Assembly (NCBI GenBank): GCA_026004795.1
Contig: BPJV01000001.1
Coordinates: 464,446-528,445 of the forward strand
DNA length: 64,000 nucleotides
Direction of reading: 5' to 3'
DNA from: Pirellulaceae bacterium
GTDB taxonomy: Bacteria > Planctomycetota > Planctomycetia > Pirellulales > Pirellulaceae
Part shown: positions 48,311 through 59,900 of the stretch, piece by piece
How the letters are laid out: each line of letters begins with the position of its first letter
How positions within the stretch are numbered: the stretch's first letter is position 1
Notes under the pieces: model-generated
What the model was told of the DNA's origin: nothing
What the model saw: only the letters and a program-made list of their open reading frames with translations
Database searches by the model: none
Position numbers and translations under genes: made by a program

Positions 48311-49661
48311 CAAGTTGCCTTTCGATCCAAGGTGACCGCACGCGCCAGTCGGGTTTTTGTCGAATCGCCTCGTGGATCCGTCGCACCACCTCGAAGTCGC
48401 TGGGGTACGGCGAGTCGATGGCGGGTCGCAGGGGCAGGGCAATCTCATCCATGCGATAGGCCGTACCTGCGGCAGCAATGCCCGCCGGCGCGGTGGTTAT
48501 GTGCACGTTAGCCAGGCGGCTGGTGTGGGTGACATGCGGGTCAAGGACGATGGTGGGTACGCGTTTCAAGTGTTCAATTGCCGGTTGGGGCATCGTCGCC
48601 CCGGGATCGGCTCCCAACACGAAAACACAATCGGTATCGCCGCGTACGAGAACGTCGACCGTCGAAAACTCTCCGGGATTGTATCGAGGATACCCACGGT
48701 GATACGAGACTCCGAAGGGATATCCGGTCTGCCAACGCATGACCACATCGGCCCCGGTCACGTTTCCGTGCCCTCGCATGGGCATGGCCACAAATTTGGT
48801 AAAGGCATTCATCTCGGCAGCCAAGGTCAACAGGGCGGCCGAATTCATGTGCTTGCCACGCGTCATCGACAGGCCCATGCCGAAGAACATCACCCCGAAC
48901 TTAGCCCTCTTCATACGAGCGACCAGATCTTCCAGGTCCGAGCGCTGCAGTCCTATCTCAGCGATGGCACTATCGTCAACTGGCTGATCCTTGATCATGG
49001 CCCGCAGGACAGTGATCAGTTCGAAATCCTTACCCGGTCGCACCTGCAGAAAAATGTCAGCCGCTTTAACACTTTTCGTCTCACGAATGTCGACCAGGAC
49101 CATCGTTCGGTCTTTCCGTCCTCGCGGCAGAAAGCGACTCTTCTGCATGATCGTGTACTTGGTGAAGTGACGGGGATGGCATTCGGCTGGGTTCCCGCCC
49201 CAGTACACGATGAAATCGGCTCGGTTTTTGACTTCGCCCAACGTACAAGTTACCTTGCCACCCAACTGGGCAGCGATCTCCGTGGGGCCGTGTCACAAGG
49301 AAGTGTGGCTGTCAACAATACCACTGATCGCATCTGCCAAGGCCACACATTCCCGCTGCGCTTCGCAGGTGGTATTGCTCAACCCGTATATCAGCGGCAT
49401 ATCGGCCTGATAAAGCAGCTCGGCAGCAACCTCGATCGCTTCGTCCAACGATGCTTCCCTCCCATCGACGATGGCATCGGGGTAGGCGCGCTCGGCCGTG
49501 TGGTTCAAGAACCAAGCCTTTCCCAATACGCAAGCTCGTTCAGCCTTATGCACCCGATTGCCGTCGGTGTGCAGTTTGATGTCGTCGCAAACGCAACCGC
49601 AAAAGGTGCACGTGGCGTGATCGATCACGCGCAACTCGGGCGATTTCGGGGTATTGGTCAT
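48297..49661 (-). CDS. fhcB: Formylmethanofuran dehydrogenase subunit B, probable selenoprotein (in-frame TGA at codon 123)
   Basis: Read through the TGA at 49295-49293, this is one 454-residue protein. Residues 18-44 hold an Fe-S-type cysteine set (C18, C21, C25, C44; CTFCGCVCDDIKL and ACVLGKAW). Then come IVDSHTSL, the TGA codon, and HGPTEIAAQLGGKVTCTLGEV. In the formate/formylmethanofuran dehydrogenase family the metal-binding Cys or selenocysteine sits directly before HGP[ST], which is exactly the TGA position (residue 118 in methanogen FwdB). Both sides stay in one frame with no indel. The rest (NRADFIVYWGGNPAECHPRH, MRGHGNVTGADVVMRWQTGYPFGV) is normal FwdB. The ATG at 49661 has GAGGAA upstream. 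A nonsense mutation is the alternative. Confidence 0.9.
49257..49295 (-). promoter_or_regulatory. Putative bacterial SECIS element after the fhcB TGA
   Basis: On the minus strand, TGA (49295-49293) is followed after 18 bases by GCTGCCC (49274-49268), loop AGTT (49267-49264) and GGGTGGC (49263-49257): a 7-bp stem with two G-T pairs. The loop starts 25 bases after the TGA and has G in its second position, both within the published range for bacterial SECIS hairpins. The first bases, TGACACGGCCC, equal those of E. coli fdhF as I remember it. Confidence 0.65.
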
Positions 49662-50260
49662 CGTGGTTCCTCGCGTTAAAGGACTCGAGTCGGAGGACGG
49701 CCAGGTGCCCGGCCGTGTAGGCGGTTGGCGGTCGGTAGGTACATGATACCTAGGTGGGAAGATACGATGCTAGCCCCTCGTGGTGCCGCGAAGGGCGCTA
49801 GTAGGCGCGTCCGAGTCTACCCAGCATCCCAGATGGTAGCTCAGAGCTGCCCCTGCACGCCCCACCCGATTCTTAGGGCAAATGATCCTGGCACAGGTAT
49901 CGATGGTAGCGACTGATAGGGTTAATCGAACTGTCACAGAAGGCCTCTTCAAAGTTCTCCGACAGCGCTGGATGATAACGTTGCGGAAGCTGGGTAAGAT
50001 AAGTTGGTGCGTGGGCAGGCGAGGAGGTAGCGTAGCTGCCCCGGATTTCCTGTCCATGGCGCAGTGAGGATCTAAAGTAGGATAGAAGAAAGGGCTTTTC
50101 GAGGTTGCCATCGGCTACACGGCCTGCCCATTACCTCTCATCTCCTAACGGGCAGGACGAGCATGGAGGAACCTTATCGATCGACGGGCAGGACACGCTG
50201 GGGCGGCAAGAAGAAACCACGAAGGTTCCTACGACGCAGCCACGACGAGGCACATGGGGA
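49662..50260. other. Divergent intergenic region
   Basis: About 600 bases between fhcB and the first giant gene. The giant-gene frame stays open back to 50105, but that part has no protein character. No RNA or repeat was recognised. Confidence 0.45.
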
Positions 50261-53200
50261 ATGATAGTGATTGGGCAATGGTATCAGCTATCCGAGCGAT
50301 CCTGCTCATGGCAGGAAGCCCCTAGCGGTCCGTGGCGTCGCGCTACCAGGCGGACCCTGATGATGGTGCTCGTCGTCCTCCTGTTCCCAGCGACTGCTGG
50401 CTTGTGGGCGCAATCTACGGACAGCAGCGCTGAGGGAAACTGGAAGCCCAACATTCTCTCGGTCGGTACGTTGCCGGTGGAAGCGGAGTTGCGGTTTCGC
50501 GACGATACCGGAGAGCTGATTTTCGTACCCAACGTATCGATGCAGGAGCTCATTCAAGCGCGTCAGTTGGCATCCGGCAGCGGCCCCAATCCCTTTCGCC
50601 AGTACGAGATCCGGAAGATCCGCGGTGATATCCAGGTGCGAAACGGAACAGCGGATGTCGATGTTACGGTCGAAGTTGCCCTAGGACCGGGCAGTCACGC
50701 TGCCGACATCCCACTGGGGCTCAGTTCACTGCAGATCGCCTCGGCGACGCCCGATTTCTCCGGCCCACGGGCGCTGCATCAATTCGTTGCTGAGGTGGGA
50801 GGGTACCGGTGGATATTGCAAGACCGTGCGAGCGATGCAGCCGAAGTGCGTGTGCATACGGTTCGCCTGCGAGGGAAGACGCGAGTTGCCGATGAAGCCA
50901 CACGCAGTGCGATTCAGTTGCCACTGCCCACCGCCCCAACCGAATTGAGCATCGCCTTGCCCGAGGGTGCTGTCGATCCCAAGATGCGGAGCGAAGACGT
51001 ATGGGAGTACCAACCGTCGGCTGAGGGCATCTTGCTGCATGTATTGTCACGTGGCGGCAACTTCTCGTTAGGCTGGCGACGGCGCAGCGTGATCGGTCCG
51101 GTGGCTAGTGTCGAGGTGCAGAGCCGTACGCTATTCGAACTGTCCGATCCGAAGTCGGCGTGGAAAGCGACCACCAATCTCTCCGTGCGGTGGCATGGAG
51201 AGGACGCAGACAACCGTTTTATGATCCGTTTACCGCCGGGAGCCTCCTGGCGCGTCTTGCCCCAACCTGATTTCGATCGATTCACCATCTCCGTGGATCG
51301 AACCACCGAGGCTCCTGGGGGTGACGAGCCACCAGACCGTGAGCAATCCACCTCGTCCCGCGAGGTGGAGGATCCCTCGGCGACGCCTTCGACCTCCCCA
51401 CCGGTGCCGTGGCAACACTCTGCGGTATTGGTGGTGGAGAATCAAGACATTGCCCAGTCGCCCTCGCTCGATATCGCCTTCGAGTGGGAATGGACGCCAC
51501 CGCAGGAGGAAGATCAGCAAACTGCGAAACCGTGGCGCGTGCCCACGGTGCTCTTGGAGAACGTGGACACCCATCGTGGCATGGTCGATTTGCAATACCC
51601 TGCGTCTTATTCGCTGGTCTACGAAGAGGGAGAAAACAGCCAGGTAATTCAACAGGGCCAGGTTCCAGACCTGTTCGCGGTCTACCAATTGCGATACGAA
51701 TTCCGTTCCCAACCGTCGGACCTGCTTGTCGCCTTTCGGGCTGAAGCGAGTGATCCCATCGTGCGCCCCATCTACCACGTGCACATCGGCCGACAACGAG
51801 TCAGTTTACGTGCATGGCTGCGATGTTCTTTCGATGTCACTCGCCAGGTGATGGAGTTAGGAGTGCATGAGGGGCCCTGGCAGTTGGTGGAGAATCAGGC
51901 GCAGGCCTATGCAATTACGGAAACGAATCTGGAGGAGGAAGGCGAGTTACTCGAGGTGCAAGCACGCCCCGATGGTCAAGGGGTGATCATACGCGGTACA
52001 GCTCCCGACTCCACCACCTATGCCATGAATCGCCGCGTCGAGCAACTGTGGCGGTTGGAAGCGGAGTTGACGCGTGAAAAGTCGGCGGCCGATGGGGCCC
52101 TCTCTTTTACGCTGCCCACATTTCTGTGGGGAGACCAACCGCATATTCCTTCCGGCGTGTTGATCGTATCTACCGATGACAACGTCGTGCTCCAGTGGGA
52201 CGAAGAGAACAGCGAGGGATTGCTGGTCGACTCACTGTCGCCCGATTACACGGTCTATCTCGGCAGCGAGGGGGCATCGAAAGAACCTCGCGCGTATCGC
52301 TTCCACCGCCGCTCTGAACCGCCCCGATGGGCAGGGCAAGTGCGTTTTCTGCCCCGCTCGGTGGCCATGGAGGAGGTAGTCGAAGCTGAAGTGCTGCACA
52401 ATGCGTTGTTCCTACAGCAGGAATTCCTGCTCCAGATCGCCAATGATCCGCTGTCGGAATTGCGGCTGGCGGTTCCCGGTCAAGCCACTCAAGTTCGCTT
52501 TTTTCTCGACGGCGCGTTGGTGCAAGGAGATGTACAATCTGCCCCCAGCATCGAGGGAGGGGAGGAAAGCCAGCAGCCGCGGAAGACGGCCAAGGATCGC
52601 AGCTCCATGCCGCCGGTCATCTATGCCTTGCGGTTTCCCAGTCCCTTGCTCGGGCACGCCGTGCTGCGGGTGGAAGCAACCTATCCGCTTGTGCAGCCGC
52701 TGGCCAACTCCGCCACGGTGTCCAATGAGGCCGTGTCGAAGGCTGCTGCCCGGGCAGCGGAGGGACAACAGTGGTCGATCGACCTGGCAACACTGGACGA
52801 GCCTGCCACGACGCCCTTTCGCCGCCGCTTCGTGATCGAGGGAGACGCTTTCGCCGAACTGCGCAACAGCCAGGGGCAGGTATTGTTGACGCATGCGCCA
52901 ACCGGCGGCGTATCCCAACGCTATGTGACCGTCACTACCAACCAGTTCGAATTGGCGGTGCTGCCAAGAACCACTCCGCAGGCCGGCCGGGTGGAGATCC
53001 TTGCCAGTTGGTTGCAGACGGCGATCAGCGGCGATCAGCGGCGCGATCGCTTTGTGGTCAGATTTCGCGGTGAGGTGGACTACTTGCGCATTCGCTTGCC
53101 GGATCGAGCTGACGTGCGCAACAACCGCGTGCGTGCTCTGCTGGACGGAATGGCGACCGATGCGGTTTACGATTCGCGAACAGACGCCTTGGTGGTAGCG

Positions 53201-53953
53201 GTGGCCCCTGCGGCCGGGCAGCGTTCATCTGCTCCCCTTCCCCCGCGGACGCTCGACCTGTTTTATTCAGTACGCAGTGGATTGCAAAGCCTCACGCTGC
53301 TAGACGTCGGCGTGCCCCAGATCGATGGTGCGGAAGTCGTGGGGCGTTTCTATTGGCAGTTGGCAACTCCCAACACCCAACATCTGGTGTGGCACCAACC
53401 GACGCTTACGCCCGAATGGCGGTGGCAATGGAACGGCACCTGTTTCGTCCGCCGCAGTGTCCTGGACGAACCGGAGTTGACGCGCCTGTTGCAAGCGGCC
53501 GAAGTCGATGAACTTCCCGTCTCCGTCAATCGATACTTGCTAAGCGGTTCCCTGCCTGAGGCGTCCATTCGCGTATGGGTTGCCGCCCGACATGTCCTGT
53601 GGTTGCCCGTCGGCTTGCTGGCGATCGTGCTGACGGTACTGGTGCTCAACGTTCCCTACTTGCGGGGACCGTGGTTCGGGTTGGTATTGGGCAGTGCGGT
53701 GGTAAGTCTGGCAGTAGTGGCTCCTGATATCGGCATCTTGTTCGGACAAACAGCGGTACTCTCGTTGATGCTCTCGGCGCTGATCGTGATTGCCCAAGCG
53801 GCGATCGACAACCGCGTGCGTCGACGTAGCGTCTTCGTCTCCCGCCCCTCGACTCGTATGGAAGCCAGCGATCAGTTTTCCGTTGCTCAGTCGGTGCGCA
53901 TAGCTCCGGTTCCAGGTGGTTCCTCGCTTGCCCCAGGTGAGTCAACTCGATGA
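50261..53953 (+). CDS. Giant membrane-anchored beta-rich protein, unknown function (unit 1)
   Basis: 1,230 residues from the ATG at 50261 (CGAGG 10 bases upstream). In-frame starts at 50105 (TTG) and 50360 are possible. A signal peptide with an arginine-rich lead (RRATRRTLMMVLVVLLFPATAGLWAQ) is followed by about 1,050 residues of beta-rich ectodomain with no named family. Near the C-terminus lie about three membrane helices (HVLWLPVGLLAIVLTVLVLNVP, GLVLGSAVVSLAVVAPDIGI, LSLMLSALIVIAQAA) and a short cytoplasmic tail. Its stop overlaps the next start by four bases, so the two giants are made together. Proteins of this kind appear in planctomycetes; I know no function. Confidence 0.75.
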   Translation: MIVIGQWYQLSERSCSWQEAPSGPWRRATRRTLMMVLVVLLFPATAGLWAQSTDSSAEGNWKPNILSVGTLPVEAELRFRDDTGELIFVPNVSMQELIQARQLASGSGPNPFRQYEIRKIRGDIQVRNGTADVDVTVEVALGPGSHAADIPLGLSSLQIASATPDFSGPRALHQFVAEVGGYRWILQDRASDAAEVRVHTVRLRGKTRVADEATRSAIQLPLPTAPTELSIALPEGAVDPKMRSEDVWEYQPSAEGILLHVLSRGGNFSLGWRRRSVIGPVASVEVQSRTLFELSDPKSAWKATTNLSVRWHGEDADNRFMIRLPPGASWRVLPQPDFDRFTISVDRTTEAPGGDEPPDREQSTSSREVEDPSATPSTSPPVPWQHSAVLVVENQDIAQSPSLDIAFEWEWTPPQEEDQQTAKPWRVPTVLLENVDTHRGMVDLQYPASYSLVYEEGENSQVIQQGQVPDLFAVYQLRYEFRSQPSDLLVAFRAEASDPIVRPIYHVHIGRQRVSLRAWLRCSFDVTRQVMELGVHEGPWQLVENQAQAYAITETNLEEEGELLEVQARPDGQGVIIRGTAPDSTTYAMNRRVEQLWRLEAELTREKSAADGALSFTLPTFLWGDQPHIPSGVLIVSTDDNVVLQWDEENSEGLLVDSLSPDYTVYLGSEGASKEPRAYRFHRRSEPPRWAGQVRFLPRSVAMEEVVEAEVLHNALFLQQEFLLQIANDPLSELRLAVPGQATQVRFFLDGALVQGDVQSAPSIEGGEESQQPRKTAKDRSSMPPVIYALRFPSPLLGHAVLRVEATYPLVQPLANSATVSNEAVSKAAARAAEGQQWSIDLATLDEPATTPFRRRFVIEGDAFAELRNSQGQVLLTHAPTGGVSQRYVTVTTNQFELAVLPRTTPQAGRVEILASWLQTAISGDQRRDRFVVRFRGEVDYLRIRLPDRADVRNNRVRALLDGMATDAVYDSRTDALVVAVAPAAGQRSSAPLPPRTLDLFYSVRSGLQSLTLLDVGVPQIDGAEVVGRFYWQLATPNTQHLVWHQPTLTPEWRWQWNGTCFVRRSVLDEPELTRLLQAAEVDELPVSVNRYLLSGSLPEASIRVWVAARHVLWLPVGLLAIVLTVLVLNVPYLRGPWFGLVLGSAVVSLAVVAPDIGILFGQTAVLSLMLSALIVIAQAAIDNRVRRRSVFVSRPSTRMEASDQFSVAQSVRIAPVPGGSSLAPGESTR

Positions 53954-56900
53954 TGAGGCAAACTTGGCATGATCGATGGAGTTGGATACGGCAATTCGCC
54001 GTACTCGGTTGGCTGTGGCTGGGCAGTCTTGGCTGCCTCCATGCCCAGTCGGTGGTGGCTGAGACCGGCGGCGAGGGGACAGCGGAATGGCAGGTGATGA
54101 AGATCTACGCGCCGGCAGATCAAATCAGCCGCATCGTCTCCAGCGATTATGTGCTGATCAGTTTGGACGAATTGGATGCGGCGCTCAGGGAATCAGTGCA
54201 GCGGAAGCGTGTGGCCACCACCGAACGTCCCTACCTCCGTGAAGCGGTTTATGTGGCCCGACTGGAACGCAATCAGTTAGTCTCCGATCTTTCGCGTTGG
54301 ACGTTTGCCGGTCGCACGCGCAATGGACCATTCAACGTAGGGGATCTCTCCTTGGCGTTGACGGCACCGCGAGGACTGCCGACCACCAACGACAGCTTGC
54401 TCGAACACATGGTGGTCAATCCGGGGGGCGACCTGTTGGTCGATTGGTCCGGACCTGTCGCCGAGCGCTGGTTCGGTTTTTCCGTGGTTGGTGAAGGGAA
54501 CCAATTCGACGTGCGGATTCCCCCGGCCGCCGCAGCCACGATGTTGGTCAGCACGCCGCAGTTGGTGGAGATCGATTCGCCCGACGTGGTGATCGAGCGG
54601 CTTGATTCTCTGGCCGATCATCTACCGCCGGGGTGGCCGTTGGCCAATGTGCTTCTGGGCTCGCAAGTCGGCCGACAATGGTGGATCCTACGCCTGTCCG
54701 GCACGCACCGGTTCAAGCTGACCCTCCGCACGGGGAGAGGCGTCGACGATGGCCGGGCACCGATCATCGCCCGCGCGGCGCAGATCGAATATCGCCTTGG
54801 GGTCGCCGAGACGCTGATCCAGTCCCGCTACGAATTGGCACCGCTCGGCGCCTCCGGTGCCTTGGCGTTGCAGGTCGAAACGGGAGTGCGGCTGCGCAGC
54901 GTACTCAGCGACGGTGCGACCGTGCGGTGGCGCGTGCGCCCCGGATCGATCGACTCGTCAGCGGCCGATGCTACCGTCGTCGTCGATCTACTCAGCGACC
55001 AGGAGACGCCTCCGAAAGTAATCGAGGTCACTGCGACGGCGCCGGCCCAGCCGATGGGACCGTTGCCGGAAATCCACTTGGAAAACTGCACCGTCCTCAG
55101 CGGATGGACGCGCATTGTGGCCGATCCAGATCTGGTGGTCACCAAGGTACAAAGCGAACGCGGAGTGGCTGTCGCTTCCCGCGCCACCTCCCCATCGCCA
55201 CCGTTGATCGTCGACCGTCCTGCTGGATCGGCGGCGTGGGAGCTGGCTTGGGTGAAGCAACCGCCGGCGCTGGTGGTGGAAAGCGGTCGCACGCGCAGCC
55301 AGTGGGTGGCCGAGAGTCTAACCCGGTTGTCGTTGCAATCGGACTGGTTGAGTGCCCGCTGCCGCGTCCGCTTGCAATGCAGCGATGTACGCCACAACAC
55401 GGTGCAAATGTCCGTCGGCCAAGGGTGGTACGTGGACAGCGTTCAACTGGTTGATTCTGCCGCCGCGGATATCAAGGCGTCGTATGAGTTGCCCACGGTG
55501 GGTGACACTGGTGGAAAGGTGGTCATTCAGTGGGAATTGTCCCGGCCACTGGCGCAGGTCGAAGTGGAGGTGGTGGCCCATCGGCATCAGCCGGGAGGAA
55601 CGGAGATCTTGGACATATTCAGCGCTGGAGCTGCCGGGCGTCCCACCAAGCGTCTACTCACCTTGCCGAATGCCGAGCAGTACGACCACTACGCCATCGA
55701 GCCTTCAACCGTCTATCGCTTGCAGCCGTCGTCGGAGCTGCTGGCCTATCAAGAACAGTTGGTCGATTTGCCCCCATGGCAACAACGGTTGCTTCCGGAG
55801 GCCCACGGCCGGTGGATATTCTTTGGAGTGCGCAGTTCCATCCCCCCCATCCGCTTTCAGGCGCGAGAGTCGCGCATCTCTTGCCGCTCGCTTTCTCTGG
55901 TGCAGCATGATGCGGCCGGCGATCGGTACCGTGTTTTTCACCTGTTCGACTTGCGTGCGGCCGAGGGCAGCTTGCCTCCCCTGGAAATCCTGTTGCCCGC
56001 GGATGCGTCCTATGAGCAGTGGAGCTGGTATCGCATGGAGGGAGGTTTGCCGGTACCCGTTTCGCCTGAGCAGGTGCGATTACTCGAACCCGCGACTTCT
56101 GACCAAGGACGTTCTGACCCTGAAGCGGCGCGCCGTCCACGTATGCAACTGCGCCATCTGGCCGGTTCCAACCTTCTGCTTCTGGGCGGCGGCCCCTCCC
56201 ATCTGACCGCCGAGGGGAAGTCGACGATCGACCTGCCCATCCCCGCCGTCCCCCAAGCAACGAGTGCCTCGTATCAAGTTTTGATACCAGCGGCCTGGGA
56301 ACTTCAGGCAGGCAATGAGTTTGTCGAGCTGAGCCGGCCAGAAACGAGCTGCAATGCTGAACATTTATCCGTGCTGAGCAGTTTGGCAGGAATGGCCAGC
56401 GTTCCACTAGGCGAACTGGTATGCGTCAACGTCACGGGTGCTCCGAAGTTGCCGATCGTAGCGACGCCCCTCGAGCGGCCACCTCGTTTCACCGGTTGGG
56501 TGGAGCAGCAAGTCGTCCGGCAATTGGTTCATCAGTCCGGGAGGATCGATACCCATCTCTCCTGGGAATTGTCGCTCGGACGTCCGGCGGATTTTCTGAT
56601 CGAGTTGCCCGCGGACTGGACGTTGGCGCACTTGATTGTTGACGGCCGGCCGATATGGGAACCGACGACTAACCAGCGGGTTGTACGACTGTCCTTTCCG
56701 CAACCGGGACCGCATCAGGTGGCGATGACCTGTCGCAGGCACCATCAGGATACGCTTCCGTGGTTGCATCGCTTACCCGAGACGCTCCCCTCGGTCAACC
56801 TGGCCATTCGCCATCGCAGCAACGAGATCGAGCTACCTCCGGATTGGGTGAGTCTGGCGACGCTGTTTACTCCCACCGGGGATCGTCTGTACCACCGGCT

Positions 56901-59900
56901 GTGGCCGGCCGCCTGGTGGAGCTGGTTGTTGATCGAGCGTTGGCCTGCTGACTTGCCGACTGCCACCCCATCTTCCTCGGCATCGTCCAACGCGGCGATT
57001 CCGCCGCTGCTGCCTCCGGCCTTGGCATCCTACTATGTCGCCCGGCCAGCCGTGGCGATCATGGTGTTGGGCCTCGTTATCGTGAGCACTTCTCTACTGT
57101 GGTGGGTGGTTGGCTGGTCCGCTCGCTTGGCCTGGTTTTTGCTCGGCCTGGCGATCGTGGTCTTGATCGCTGTGCCGATCGTGCTGGTGGCGATCATGCA
57201 AGTCTTTGTATTGTCCCTGGCATTGGCCATCTTTCTCAGGATGCTAGGGAAAATGACCAGTCGTTCAGCAACGTCATCACCGCGGACGCGCGTGACCTCC
57301 CTGGCGCGCGGCTCATCCATCGTCGGTGGTTGTTTGTTGACGATGATCCTCCCCCCTGTCCCCGAAAATCGTGCCTTGGCACAGACCAATGGCAATGGTG
57401 TGGGTGGATCGGCGATGGAGCGTGGCGGCGATCCACCGGTCTACGGGGTGTTAATTCCCATCGATGAGCAGGGAGAGATTGCCGGTTCGTATGTCTACAT
57501 TCCACAGGAATTGCGTCAACGGCTAGACAATCCAGACGATGCCGGGGGGCGCCGGCTGGCGGCCGGCATCCGCTCAGCACAATATGAACTGCGCACAAAT
57601 CCGGCGACGACCAGCGACGGGGAGCTTGCCCAGCAGTTGGTGGCCAAGTATGAAATCGTCATGCCACCTCAACGAGGCGAATTGAGGATCCCCATTTTAC
57701 AACAGGATTTGCGGTTGTTGCGTTACGAGGTCGACAGCACGGTCGATCAGGAGGCGGGGCTGACGGTGAGCCCCGAGCCGGACCACATCGTGGTGCAATC
57801 TCCGGTAGCCGGAGTTTTTTCGCTGCGTCTGTTCTTTTCCCCCACCGTGGTTACGGATGAAAATGGGGCGGCCCATCTGTCGGCGCAAATACCGATCGTC
57901 GCCAATGCCATGTTGCGCGTACTTACCGATTCCACGACCCGTGTCGCCGTACGAGCGATCGGCCGTCAAGTACGAACGGGCAACGAACTTGTAGTTCATC
58001 TCGGCCCCACTGATGAATTGGATTGTTCTTGGTCTAGTCCGGCTGCGGAACCAGCGGAATCCAACACCAGAAGCGAAATCTATGTCTGGACCTACGCCCA
58101 TCGCGGTGGGGTGCTGGCCGCTCATCTTACCCGCGTTTTCGGGAGGCTGTCGCCGTTTCGGGAGTTGCACCTGAGCCTCGACAGCAATTGGGAACCGATC
58201 AGCCGCCAATGCGGCGACGTGGAATTGGTGGAGACTGGCGTGATGCCCATCGGCAATAGGCGGGTGTACGTCCTCCGGCCCCGGGAGGAGTGGACACGAA
58301 AGGCCGACGCCCCGTTGGAGATACTCATGTTACTCCAGCCAACCGGACGCGTCAGCAGCTCCAGCTTGCCCCTCCCCCTGGCGACCTTGCAGGAGTTGCC
58401 ATCTCCCAAGCAAGCGACCGTTACCTTCTCGATCCATGATTCCAGTTGGAGTCTTCCCGATAGCACGCAGTGGATGGCTGTACCGACTCCCACGACGGTG
58501 TGGCAACAGCGCGCGTTCCCGGCTGCCGGCACTTCCTACCTGATCCCCATCGACTCCACCCCCATCTTGCGCTCGCAATCGACCGCGGGCGCGGTAGGGC
58601 ATGTCGAGTCGACCCACGTCCGCATTCATCGGCAGCAGATGATGATGCAATTCGAAGCCGTGTGGAACGACCCCCTGCGTCCCGCACAACCGTTGCGGAT
58701 TCTGTTGCCGCAAAAGGGACGTGTCGAGACGTTGGCGGTCGATGGTGCAGCGGCCCCCTACCGTGTGGTCCACACGCCCGATGACGGGCGAATGCTGGTG
58801 CTGATGCCCAACGAACGTCTGCAATCGATTCGGCGGCTGACCCTGGAAATCACCTTGCCGGTGCGATTCCAGCATCCTGGCCACCTGTCCAAGCCGGTGC
58901 TCGTGGAGAGCACGCCGCAATCGAGCCAGCTACGCATCTCGCGGCGTTTCGGCCTGCAGGTGCAATTGGAGTACGATAGCGAAGAGATTCAACAGGTGAC
59001 TGCTCCGGTACGCAACACGGCAGAGCTGCTCAGTCAGCTGGAGATCGATACGGCCGCATTGAGTCTGTCGGCTGCGATCTCCCAACAAACAGATCTGCCC
59101 ATCGAAATAACCGTGGATCGCGCTGCCGGGAACGTGCCACCAGAGAGTTGCATTGTGGTCCAGAAGGATACCAGCGGCTGGACCGGTCGACTGCTCACCG
59201 CATGGGATGCGGATGAGAGCCCCTTGGATTTCCTGTTCCTCGATGTTCCGGAAGAGTTGCGGGAGAGTCTCGATGTCGGCCCTCTGGCACGGCGTTTCAT
59301 CCCCTCAGGGAATAAGGGGAGGGTGACCTTGTGCATTCTTCCTCCTGAGCCGGATGAACAGAACATCGTTCGTGTGGAAGTCCGATTTCCCATTCGCAGT
59401 TCGGCCGTCGGGCAGCAATTGACGCTTCCCGAAGTGCGCTTGATCTACGACGGGCTGCTGGCTCCCTGCTATGCCTTTCCGCATCAACTCGGTGAATCCG
59501 AAATCCGCTGGGAGGTGCCGGGACAGCCGGCGGCACTCAATGGCCTGACTGCCGCCTTCGAGCAATCCCACCCCCATGTCTACCACATCGATTCCATCGA
59601 TCGTATCGTTGCCTGGCGTCGAGTGGAGGACTTGCCATCCAACGCCTCGATTCTCGTCAGTCGGCTGGACATCGAGAACACGGGACATGGTGACCAGGTG
59701 TTGCAGGGAAGGTTCCGCTGGTGGATTGACCCTGGTAATGAGCACCGTCTGTCCATTCGTTTTCCGCCTGGCATGCGCGTGGTGGGTGCCCGATTCGGTG
59801 ATCAGCGTCCAGTGCCGCTGTGGACCAGTGAGCAGGGCCAGCAGATCGACGTGTTGCTGGTACCCAACACGCTGCCCCTGCGGTTGGAGGTCGCCGTAGA

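Noticed and set aside
48297..49265. Reading the second part of fhcB as a separate gene starting at TTG 49265
   Set aside because: The preceding nine codons after the TGA (HGPTEIAAQ) are conserved family sequence in the same frame, so the gene continues across the TGA.
47249..49679. Long rightward frames of more than 400 codons antisense to the fhcA/fhcB genes
   Set aside because: They mirror confirmed genes and lack family motifs.
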